Shown here one piece after another: positions 1 to 7,771 of a stretch of 35,645 nucleotides of DNA (position 1 is the first letter of the stretch; every line of letters begins with the position of its first letter). The stretch is from the NCBI GenBank assembly GCA_023251295.1, contig JAHEYZ010000005.1, positions 2,975 through 38,619 of the forward strand, written 5' to 3'. Origin of the DNA: Nitrosotalea sp. Its GTDB lineage: Archaea; Thermoproteota; Nitrososphaeria; Nitrososphaerales; Nitrosopumilaceae. The position numbers were made by a program, and so were the translations under genes. Under the pieces are notes generated by a model. It was not told where the DNA came from, did no database searches, and saw only the letters and a program-made list of their open reading frames with translations.

Positions 1-77
1 GTAGGTTTTCTACATTCTGAACATGCCAAATGGGCGATTAATTCCCCTCCACACATCCTACATGATTTATCTGGCAT
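1..77 (-). CDS. Small zinc-ribbon protein, truncated by the window edge (MPDKSCRMCGGELIAHLACSECRKPT...)
   Basis: Manual translation of the minus strand from ATG at 77; two CxxC knuckles; not in the ORF track. Confidence 0.65.
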   Translation of the reverse strand, partial: MPDKSCRMCGGELIAHLACSECRKP

Positions 78-246
78 AATAAAAAAATCATTAAAATATA
101 ATTAAGTAGTGCGGAGAATTCGTTCTGTAAAATCATACTTAAACCTTAAATCTTATTATTTAACATTGGGAAATTTTTCCCATATTTTGCCATATAGTTA
201 AGTTACTCGGGAGCATATAAGATTCTTTTTCCGTAAAGATGCATAA

Positions 247-414
247 TCAAGATTCCTTTACAATCCTTCTAACTACTATTTGATGACCTTCATGTATGTG
301 AGAAACATGATTAGATTTTATTATTTCAGCAATTTTTATATCTGAAAAATATTTTTCATTGTACCTTCCCAGAATTTTCTTACAGTTATGACAATAGATC
401 TCTTTGAAATCCAT
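247..414 (-). CDS. 55-aa small protein with a CxxC and HxH motif (MDFKEIYCHNCKKILGRYNEKYFSDIKIAEIIKSNHVSHIHEGHQIVVRRIVKES)
   Basis: Complete ATG-to-TGA ORF translated by hand; below the ORF-track cutoff; zinc-ligand-like CHNC...HIHEGH. Confidence 0.6.
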   Translation of the reverse strand: MDFKEIYCHNCKKILGRYNEKYFSDIKIAEIIKSNHVSHIHEGHQIVVRRIVKES

Positions 415-451
415 GTTGTTGGAATCGACCTTACAATATTTTAAGATAAAG

Positions 452-1069
452 TTAGAATTCTATGGATGGTAAAGATGATTGTTCCTTGTTTTCTAGAAAT
501 TTAATTCTAGAAATTTTATAGTAAATCACCTCACCGCGCCTTTCTATTACTGCAATAACTGGCTCTTTCCCCATTTTTGCTATTTGCACTATTTGTTTTT
601 GAAGTAATCCCATTTTTTCTCGTTTTCCCTCACTTATACCAAATACCACATATTTGGCGCCTTTTTCTCCAAATTGCCCTCTTTCATACACTCTAAAATC
701 AGAGCCAAATCCAAAACCCTCCTTTGCTATGTACCCCTTTGTTCTAAGGTCACGATAGACTAGGAATTTTGTTAATATATCATTATCAAATTTTATGCAT
801 TCCTGCATCATTGAATCAAAATTAATTTGTTGACTCCCTTTTGATAGTTTAAGTTTGTCAATGTATAGAAGATAAAGTGATTCAAATGGTTTTAAAAAAA
901 AATTTTTCTTGATAACTTCTCCAAACCCTTTTTGTTCCAAGATATGTTGTATGTTTTTATCTGAGATCAAAGTATGATCTTTTACTAATATCCCATCTAC
1001 TTTGGGTTCCAGATCTGACACACTTTTCAACAAGTGGTTTAACAATATAATACTACGTGCTATGTTCAA
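452..1069 (-). CDS. endA: tRNA-intron (splicing) endonuclease EndA
   Basis: C-terminal catalytic domain with YRDLRTKGYIAKEGFGFGSDFRVYERG...YVVFGISEGK; TTG start. Confidence 0.88.
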   Translation of the reverse strand: MNIARSIILLNHLLKSVSDLEPKVDGILVKDHTLISDKNIQHILEQKGFGEVIKKNFFLKPFESLYLLYIDKLKLSKGSQQINFDSMMQECIKFDNDILTKFLVYRDLRTKGYIAKEGFGFGSDFRVYERGQFGEKGAKYVVFGISEGKREKMGLLQKQIVQIAKMGKEPVIAVIERRGEVIYYKISRIKFLENKEQSSLPSIEF

Positions 1070-1144
1070 ATCTTACCGTGTAGTTGTTTGGGGAGAACTC
1101 ACGGTTAAAATATGGGCTTAAGATAATCAACCAAAAGTGTTGTT

Positions 1145-1651
1145 ATGCACGGCGCAAATTATAGAATTGGAAATGGTCAACCGTATACAAGAAAGAAGTA
1201 CATAAAAGGTAAACCTCAGATAAAAATTGCAAAATTTTCTGGTGGACAGAGAGGAAATTATGATTACTGTGTTCAGCTATGTTCAAGTGAGAAGGTACAG
1301 ATAAGACATATGGCAATAGAGGCAGCCAGACTATCAGCAAATAAAAAAATTGAACAGGCCACTGGTGAAACTGGATATTTTTCTACCCTTAGAATTTATC
1401 CACATATTTTATTAAGAGAAAACAAAATGATTGCAACAGCTGGTGCCGATAGACTTCAGGAGGGCATGAGAGGAGCTTTTGGGAAAGCAGTAAGTTTGGC
1501 TGCCCGAGTAAATCGAGATCAGTGTATTATGGAGGTTCATGTTAAAAAAGAACACCTAGAAGTTGCAAAAAAAGCATTGCATGGTGCTGCAGTAAAATTG
1601 CCTATGACCCCTTCAATTAAGGTAATTCCTCTAAAAGCTACTGTTGCTTAA
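1145..1651 (+). CDS. rpl10e: Large ribosomal subunit protein L10e (uL16)
   Basis: KFSGGQRGNYDYCVQLCSSEKVQIRHMAIEAAR...ADRLQEGMRGAFGKA, typical archaeal L10e. Confidence 0.93.
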   Translation: MHGANYRIGNGQPYTRKKYIKGKPQIKIAKFSGGQRGNYDYCVQLCSSEKVQIRHMAIEAARLSANKKIEQATGETGYFSTLRIYPHILLRENKMIATAGADRLQEGMRGAFGKAVSLAARVNRDQCIMEVHVKKEHLEVAKKALHGAAVKLPMTPSIKVIPLKATVA

Positions 1652-1918
1652 TTTTAGAGTGTCGAGAATTTTTACTTGGTTTTTATTTAAGGTATCAAGA
1701 AATTCAAGAAATTCTTCATTTGTGGGACTCCGTTTTAATATTCTTCTACATTGATAATAAAACGAATTGTATAGTCTGCCAATTACTATACCGTAAGCAA
1801 AGGAATTAGAATTAGTTCGTAATGTTTCCAACGAATTTATTATTTTATGAATTTCCTGGATGTTTTCTGCTAACTCATTAATTTTCTGATTAATTTTTTC
1901 TTCCAGTCTCTTATCCAT
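1631..1918 (-). CDS. Conserved-looking small helical protein (about 95 aa, starts MDKRLEEKINQK)
   Basis: The ORF-track entry 1631..2074 runs through a tRNA gene; the plausible start is ATG at 1918. Confidence 0.6.
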   Translation of the reverse strand: MDKRLEEKINQKINELAENIQEIHKIINSLETLRTNSNSFAYGIVIGRLYNSFYYQCRRILKRSPTNEEFLEFLDTLNKNQVKILDTLKLSNSSF

Positions 1919-1999
1919 GTTTTGTCTAGATATTGCATTATTAAAAATAGTATCATCAACAGTACGCTTTAATAGACTAGAATTTTCTAAATCGTTTAA

Positions 2000-2073
2000 G
2001 CGGTTGTAGTACAGCTTGGTTAATATGCGGGATTGCCAATTCCGCGACCCGGGTTCAAATCCCGGCAACCGCA
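2000..2073 (+). tRNA. tRNA-Gly (GCC)
   Basis: Acceptor GCGGTTG/CAACCGC, anticodon arm CGGGA-TTGCCAA-TTCCG, T arm CCGGGTTCAAATCCCGG, discriminator A. Confidence 0.93.
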
Positions 2074-2074
2074 C

Positions 2075-2500
2075 TTAGTGTTTTTTTAAACCTTCTCTAA
2101 TGATTTCTAATGCGTTAACGATTTTTTCTGGCTTTGGGAGTTGAATCATGAAAACACTAGAATTGCCGTATTCCAAATGGGGTGAAGAAATTCCAAGCAA
2201 AGAAGAGGTTGTAAGAGATTCAAAGAATTCAATTGAGTCATTTGCATACAGTAACAATTTTTCATTAATCCCACCATAGGAAAAATTAAGCAATATTTCA
2301 ACAAAAACGTGTCCCTGGCCATCTTGAAGGATGTTGAGATTGGTTTCAACTGCCAAAGGTTTGCCAGCGATGGTTCTCATAATATCATCAAATCTCTTTT
2401 CTTCAAATATTATACAGGGAACTTTCATACCATTGTAATCAAACAAGGTTATGTCTTTGTGTACTTTAGCAAGAAGTCTTTCCAATTCATCGTTGGTCAT
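2075..2500 (-). CDS. Hypothetical protein (141 aa)
   Basis: Complete ORF overlapping the stop of the upstream antiporter gene by 4 nt. Confidence 0.7.
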   Translation of the reverse strand: MTNDELERLLAKVHKDITLFDYNGMKVPCIIFEEKRFDDIMRTIAGKPLAVETNLNILQDGQGHVFVEILLNFSYGGINEKLLLYANDSIEFFESLTTSSLLGISSPHLEYGNSSVFMIQLPKPEKIVNALEIIREGLKKH

Positions 2501-3762
2501 AATTCATGTTCCGGGGAATTTTTGAGGATGGTTTGATCTCCGATTTTAATCATAAATGGAGTTATGAATGCAGTGATTATAGAAATTATTCCTATCATAG
2601 GGAACAAAAATGTACTAACTGCACCCATATCTACTCCAACTTTTACGATTATTATAGAAAATTCTCCCCTAGGGGAGAGAGATAACGAGGAACGAAGTGT
2701 TTTGTTTAAACCTTGTCTAAACAAAAATCCTCCAAACATGGTACCGCCAAATTTTACCATTATAGATATAATCATGAAGATCATTGCTACCACGATATAA
2801 TTTTGTAATTGGTTTATGTCCATAAGTGCCCCGACAGAAACGAAGAATATTGCCACAAACATGTCTTTAATTGGACTTGCTAGAACTTTGGAAACTTCGG
2901 AAGATTTCGATTCAGCTACAAGAACACCCGCAAGGAAAGCACCAATTCCCACTGATAAACCGACTAGATTCGAAAATAACGCATACCCAAAACATAGACC
3001 AAGAACAGAAATTAGAAGAATTTCATGATGTCCAGTATTTGCTACACGATCTATTAATTTTGGAATTATTCTAGCACCTACAGTTAGTGTCCCAACTATC
3101 AAGGCTGCAGCAACTCCACTTATGATAATAATATTTTCAAATGATACATTGTTTACAAGAGCAACAGATTGTAGTGATGCTATAAGAATTACAGCAATAA
3201 CATCTTCCACAATTAGAATTCCAAGAACTAGTACGGTTGATTCTTTTTTGATTTTTCCCATATCTTCAAGAATTTTAATTATGATAGCAGTACTGCTTAT
3301 TGATAGAGCCGCGGATAAAAATAACGAATCCATAAAATTAAGTCCAAATAAAATTCCTATGAAAAATATAATTCCCAATGCAAGAAAGAGTTCTATTGTT
3401 GCCATACCTATTGCAACTTTTCCTATCGATTTTATTTTTGCAATAGGAAATTCTATTCCGATTACAAACAATAGTAATATTATTCCAATATCCGCAAAAA
3501 CGTTTAGAATTTTAAGATCTGATAGTGCTATAATATTTGCCATGCCTGAAGATCCTATACCACCAGGCAGAAAAGAAACCCAAAGTGGAGAAAGTGGGCC
3601 TATTAGCATTCCAGCAAATAGGTATCCTATAATAATTGGTTGACGGATTTTAAAAAAAGCAAGTGTCACTATTGCCGCTAAAATCATGATGATAGCAAGA
3701 TCACCGATGAAATCTTCTTTGGGTAATTCGAGGCCAGAAATTTGAAGAAAAAATTCTTGCAT
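2497..3762 (-). CDS. Kef/CPA2-type cation:proton antiporter
   Basis: Multi-TM protein with FKIRQPIIIGYLFAGMLIGP, LSISSTAIIIKILED and LSLSPRGEFSIII motifs. Confidence 0.88.
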   Translation of the reverse strand: MQEFFLQISGLELPKEDFIGDLAIIMILAAIVTLAFFKIRQPIIIGYLFAGMLIGPLSPLWVSFLPGGIGSSGMANIIALSDLKILNVFADIGIILLLFVIGIEFPIAKIKSIGKVAIGMATIELFLALGIIFFIGILFGLNFMDSLFLSAALSISSTAIIIKILEDMGKIKKESTVLVLGILIVEDVIAVILIASLQSVALVNNVSFENIIIISGVAAALIVGTLTVGARIIPKLIDRVANTGHHEILLISVLGLCFGYALFSNLVGLSVGIGAFLAGVLVAESKSSEVSKVLASPIKDMFVAIFFVSVGALMDINQLQNYIVVAMIFMIISIMVKFGGTMFGGFLFRQGLNKTLRSSLSLSPRGEFSIIIVKVGVDMGAVSTFLFPMIGIISIITAFITPFMIKIGDQTILKNSPEHEL

Positions 3763-3845
3763 AGGAAAGAAGGAACTCTTTTATTTAAAAATGGTTGCAT
3801 AGTACGCTCTAGAAATAGTAGAAACTACATTAAAAATAGAATATT

Positions 3846-5453
3846 CTAAATAATATTAACTGTCTTGGCAAGCATCTGAGCTTTCTCGTTATCTGAAGTT
3901 TTGATTTTGTGATTTGTATATTTAGAGTCAAAATAAATAAGATCTACCATCTTTGCCTTGTCCATATTTACTATGGTTGCAGAATTAGAACTTGGAAGGT
4001 TTGTATTAGTCATAATAACAAGTTTGTCTACGAGCGCAGAAGATTTTGAAACGTTTGATATCTCTTCAAAATTCTTTCCGTGGTTTTGATTCATCACCAC
4101 TGCTATGCCTATCTTTGCACCATATGGATCCTGATAAATAATGTCAAGTGGCTGATTTTGTTTTTCTAGTTTCCCAATATTACCCATCTCATGAGCAAAA
4201 TTGACCAAGTTTGTGACTGCTTGTTTAAGCTGAGACCCAACATCTCCATTATTACAGTTTCTTCTAATTTTGAAAAAATCTGATATTGGAACATCCATCA
4301 CGCTACCCCGTACCTTCAAACCGGGATATGCATGTTTTATTGTTTCGTCTATAACAAATTCATCGATCTTTTCTAAATTTAGCTCTTTTGATTTTTCCAT
4401 TGCATGATATAATATGTTAATGATAGAACGTACACTTCTAAAGTCTGGAAATTCATCATAAAGAAGACTTATTTTTTCTGCAAGATCTTCTTGTGCTTGT
4501 TGTTTAAATTTTCCTTGTTTATCGTTGTGTTTGATATATTCCAAAACTATTTCTGAAAGTTCATCTACCGAGTTAGAACCAGCTAGATCAATTTTATAAT
4601 TTGCCTTCTCTAATCTGTCAAAAATAGATGCGTTCATACTTTGAATTTCCGCATAACCAGATGGTGTAGAAATAAGCAACACTATGGATGCGGGAATATG
4701 AGCATTGATTATGGCTTTCGCAAATTCTATTGATTCATGATTTCCATCAAATTCATCTATTTCAAACAAAATAATTTTCCCAAGAAATCTTTGCGTTAAT
4801 TTCGAGATGGCAGTCATTCTTCCAAGTAATTCTTCTAGATTGCAAATAGAATCAAATGAGTTTGTTATAACACTAGCGATAATTGTTGACTCGTAATGAT
4901 TAAACCATTGTATTAAGAATTTTTTTAGGTTTTCAGTAGATGTATTTTTTTTTCCTGAAATTATATCCTCTACTTGCTGTCTTATTGTAACACCAGAAAG
5001 TCTATCTATAAAAGTATAATCCAGCGCCTTTTTTGCTGAATTGTCACCCTGTTCTGCTCTATTTCCTATGTATTCTAGAAGTTTCGTTCTAAGATGTATG
5101 AAAAATTCATCGTCAAAACCTTTAATGAGAGCATCATAGAGACTCGGTATTGTTTTTGGAGATATTGTAGAAAGATCCAAGAAAGTACAAATGGTGTTGT
5201 GTCTTTTTTGCAGATTTCTAATGTGAAGAGCAAGATGGGTTTTACCTGAACCTACATCTTGGATTAGTGTAATTACTCTAAAATCCCCATTGTCTGACTC
5301 TCTTCCAGATACCTTCTGTGATAGTTCTTTAATACATTCCAAAATTGCTGACTTTGCTTCCTTGTGTCTTTTTCCCCCAAGGATTTTTGCATCCTTTTCT
5401 GTTGGAGTCGGGCTACTAGGATATGGATTAGTTTCTAATTCGTATGCGTACAT
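3846..5453 (-). CDS. AAA+/ORC-like P-loop ATPase with an uncharacterised C-terminal alpha/beta domain
   Basis: Walker A DVGSGKTH, Walker B IILFEIDEFDG, sensor-like VLLISTPSG; extra C-terminal domain of about 150 aa. Confidence 0.75.
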   Translation of the reverse strand: MYAYELETNPYPSSPTPTEKDAKILGGKRHKEAKSAILECIKELSQKVSGRESDNGDFRVITLIQDVGSGKTHLALHIRNLQKRHNTICTFLDLSTISPKTIPSLYDALIKGFDDEFFIHLRTKLLEYIGNRAEQGDNSAKKALDYTFIDRLSGVTIRQQVEDIISGKKNTSTENLKKFLIQWFNHYESTIIASVITNSFDSICNLEELLGRMTAISKLTQRFLGKIILFEIDEFDGNHESIEFAKAIINAHIPASIVLLISTPSGYAEIQSMNASIFDRLEKANYKIDLAGSNSVDELSEIVLEYIKHNDKQGKFKQQAQEDLAEKISLLYDEFPDFRSVRSIINILYHAMEKSKELNLEKIDEFVIDETIKHAYPGLKVRGSVMDVPISDFFKIRRNCNNGDVGSQLKQAVTNLVNFAHEMGNIGKLEKQNQPLDIIYQDPYGAKIGIAVVMNQNHGKNFEEISNVSKSSALVDKLVIMTNTNLPSSNSATIVNMDKAKMVDLIYFDSKYTNHKIKTSDNEKAQMLAKTVNII

Positions 5454-6016
5454 TAGACATTCCTCACAAATCCGTGTAATAAACCTCGCATGATTATACC
5501 CTCTTTACCTCCAGACGAGATTTCATAATTTTCCCTATGTTTTTCTAATAGTTCAGAGGCTAGAGTGTAAAAATGATCACTTGAAATATTTTTTGAATCA
5601 CATATTTTTTTACGTATTTGTGAAAATGGCATCCAACCAATAGAGGTATATGATTCTGTAAGACATTTATCAAATTCAATTTTAAAATCAATATTAGGAT
5701 TGGTTTGTTGGAAGATATTTATTGTATTTCGTAGATCGTGAATAGGATTAATTGGCTTAGGTTTTACATATTTTAATTTTGTAACGTTGTTTTGCACCAT
5801 TCTGATTGTAGGTTCATATTGTGATTTTTTTGTTGGATGGTTTTCTCTAGTCCAAACAAAATAGGCTGTACCTTTTTTTTCAACAAAAACTTGTTGTTTT
5901 TCAATTAGAGTTTCTAATACATTTTCACAGTTTTTGCCAAATGTTCTTTTTAGTTCCAATCTTTTGATTCCCTTTATACCCGAAGAAGATATTTTCTTGA
6001 GAATCTCGTCTTCCAT
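5453..6016 (-). CDS. Winged-helix-like protein coupled to the ATPase
   Basis: N-terminal wHTH-like GIKRLELKRTFGKNCENVLETLIEKQQVFVEKKGTAYFVW; stop/start overlap TAATG with the ATPase gene. Confidence 0.65.
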   Translation of the reverse strand: MEDEILKKISSSGIKGIKRLELKRTFGKNCENVLETLIEKQQVFVEKKGTAYFVWTRENHPTKKSQYEPTIRMVQNNVTKLKYVKPKPINPIHDLRNTINIFQQTNPNIDFKIEFDKCLTESYTSIGWMPFSQIRKKICDSKNISSDHFYTLASELLEKHRENYEISSGGKEGIIMRGLLHGFVRNV

Positions 6017-6106
6017 GACCTCTCATTTCTTGAAATTTATTTAAGACCAGATGTAGTCTGCTACAACAATTTAGTGAAAAATTCTTACCTATCCAGTATC
6101 TTTACG

Positions 6107-6117
6107 CATAAATACTG
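6107..6117 (+). promoter_or_regulatory. Candidate TATA box for the C/D sRNA-like unit at 6133-6200
   Basis: ACGCATAAATA about 25 nt upstream of the inferred transcript 5' end. Confidence 0.45.
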
Positions 6118-6132
6118 ACATTTCTGCTTTGA

Positions 6133-6200
6133 TCTTTGGGATGATGATAGAGTTAGCTGATTTAATGATGAGAGAAACTCTGGGGTATCTGACCAAGAAG
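6133..6200 (+). ncRNA. Candidate C/D-box sRNA (2'-O-methylation guide)
   Basis: C ATGATGA 6141-6147, D' CTGA 6157-6160, C' ATGATGA 6165-6171, D CTGA 6189-6192, flanking TTGG/CCAA terminal stem. Confidence 0.55.
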
Positions 6201-6240
6201 TTAATTGAAGGTCATTGCAGAGTTACCTAATTATTAATAG

Positions 6241-6259
6241 TACCGTATTATACCGTATT
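6241..6259 (+). repeat. Tandem direct repeat TACCGTATT-A-TACCGTATT immediately upstream of a microprotein start
   Basis: Two perfect 9-nt copies at 10-bp spacing, read directly. Confidence 0.9.
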
Positions 6260-6261
6260 TC

Positions 6262-6369
6262 ATGCTAACATGTGAATATTGCCCAAAGCAATTCATTGAA
6301 ACAGACAACGGTTTGGTTCAAAAAACTTTCCATGAAGTCCTTCATGATCCAGAAGTAGTGAATAACTAA
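6262..6369 (+). CDS. 35-aa C2H2-like zinc microprotein (MLTCEYCPKQFIETDNGLVQKTFHEVLHDPEVVNN)
   Basis: ATG-to-TAA ORF; C-x2-C-x16-H-x3-H; TATA-like TTATTAATAG about 27 nt upstream fits a leaderless transcript. Confidence 0.65.
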   Translation: MLTCEYCPKQFIETDNGLVQKTFHEVLHDPEVVNN

Positions 6370-6424
6370 TTCTGGACGTTTTTTCTAAAAGCATTTTAAA
6401 TACGAACTTTTTTATCAGTTAGCT

Positions 6425-7771
6425 TTGCATTATTGTAAAGTGAAAAAAAAATCTAGTCGTGATATTACGGTTCAGCCAAAAAGAAATTCAAGCTCAGACG
6501 TTTTGAAAAAAATGAATTCAATTACTGATGCGACAAAAATTCTAGCCAGTGAAGTTAAATCCATGTCAAAGATTTTTGTAGAAAACCAAAAGATCCTCAT
6601 TTCACTAAAAAATATGATAGATGCAATTGGTTCAGCCTTAGAACAAATACAACGAAATGCCAAACAGATAAACATTATTGAAGAAGATACACAAAAACTA
6701 TTTTCTGGGCTTAATCAAGTAAAAGCTCATTCAAATTTGATAGCAAGAGTCAACGAACAAACAGGTCGTCTTCAAGAACAAGTAAGTAAGATTCATGAAA
6801 AACAGGAGTCACTTCCTGATGTAAACAAAGTAATGCAAAGCGTAGCTGACAGTCTTGATTCAATTAGAAACAACACAAAGATGATAATACATGTATCTGA
6901 CAAAACAGAAAAAATACAAGACGAACTCAAAAAAGTATATGCCAAGACAGAATCGTTGCAGGGTTTTAGCGGATTTGATGAAGTAAAAAAGAAGATAGAC
7001 GAAGTTTTTACAAAAACTGAAAAGATTTCTAAATTAGAAGAGAACATTACTAATCTAAAACAGGAAATTGGGAATGTGACATCGAAAACAGAGTCCCTTG
7101 CAAACATGAGTTCTGACATCAGAGATGTGGGCATAGAATTGGGTTCACTTGTCAGAAAAACTGACTCTCTTGCCACCTTTGGCACCGATATTAGAAATGT
7201 TAGCACCGAATTTGTTAATTTTAAAGAAAATGTGATGGGTAAGACAAAACAAATCGATGAAAAGATATCTGATTTGACGGAATTGTTAAATCGAAATGCA
7301 TCCTCCACATCAGAGTTTCATAAAAAAGCACATGAAATACACCAAGAACTTCAAGAGATAAGAAGTGTTACTCACAAAACTGCCCAAAATACATCAAGAG
7401 AAGTTATAGGATTATTGCGTTTGTCTGAATTTCAATCAACCGTTCGTATGCATTCAGAATCAAAATATGGCACTTTAGATGATCTTGACAAGATGATATC
7501 GCAAACAGTAGACATGATAAATTTGTTTGACAGACTTTCAATAGAATCTGAGAAGAAAATACCACTTCCTCAAGAGGTAAAACAGTGGAGTGTAAGCAAA
7601 ATTTTAGATTGTGCCGATAGATGGGAGATACGATTTACTGATGTTTTTAGACTTTTAATAACTCAACTTGGTCGCGATCTTGTAAAGGAGTCCCTTAGAA
7701 TAGAACAGGTTCGAGATCTTTTTGGAATTCGTGCTGTTGATGAAGTAAGACAGGAAATGGAGATATCTTAA
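6425..7771 (+). CDS. Long coiled-coil protein with a conserved-looking C-terminal helical domain
   Basis: Heptad-rich sequence with repeated KTESL/KTDSL segments; TTG start about 26 nt after a TTTTAAATA TATA box. Confidence 0.8.
   Translation: MHYCKVKKKSSRDITVQPKRNSSSDVLKKMNSITDATKILASEVKSMSKIFVENQKILISLKNMIDAIGSALEQIQRNAKQINIIEEDTQKLFSGLNQVKAHSNLIARVNEQTGRLQEQVSKIHEKQESLPDVNKVMQSVADSLDSIRNNTKMIIHVSDKTEKIQDELKKVYAKTESLQGFSGFDEVKKKIDEVFTKTEKISKLEENITNLKQEIGNVTSKTESLANMSSDIRDVGIELGSLVRKTDSLATFGTDIRNVSTEFVNFKENVMGKTKQIDEKISDLTELLNRNASSTSEFHKKAHEIHQELQEIRSVTHKTAQNTSREVIGLLRLSEFQSTVRMHSESKYGTLDDLDKMISQTVDMINLFDRLSIESEKKIPLPQEVKQWSVSKILDCADRWEIRFTDVFRLLITQLGRDLVKESLRIEQVRDLFGIRAVDEVRQEMEIS

Noticed and set aside
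1075-1105. Inverted repeat ACCGTG...CACGGT between endA and L10e
   Set aside because: Only 6-bp arms with a 19-nt spacer; easily chance.
1918-2074. N-terminal extension MRLPGFEPGSRNWQSRI... of the ORF at 1631..2074
   Set aside because: It is the antisense translation of tRNA-Gly, a known annotation artefact; the gene more likely starts at 1918.
2564-3643. Plus-strand ORFs (78, 70, 67, 173 aa) across 2564-3643
   Set aside because: Antisense shadows of the Kef-type antiporter gene; no recognisable domain.
6793-7308. Minus-strand 171-aa ORF
   Set aside because: Antisense shadow of the coiled-coil gene; composition mirrors its heptads.
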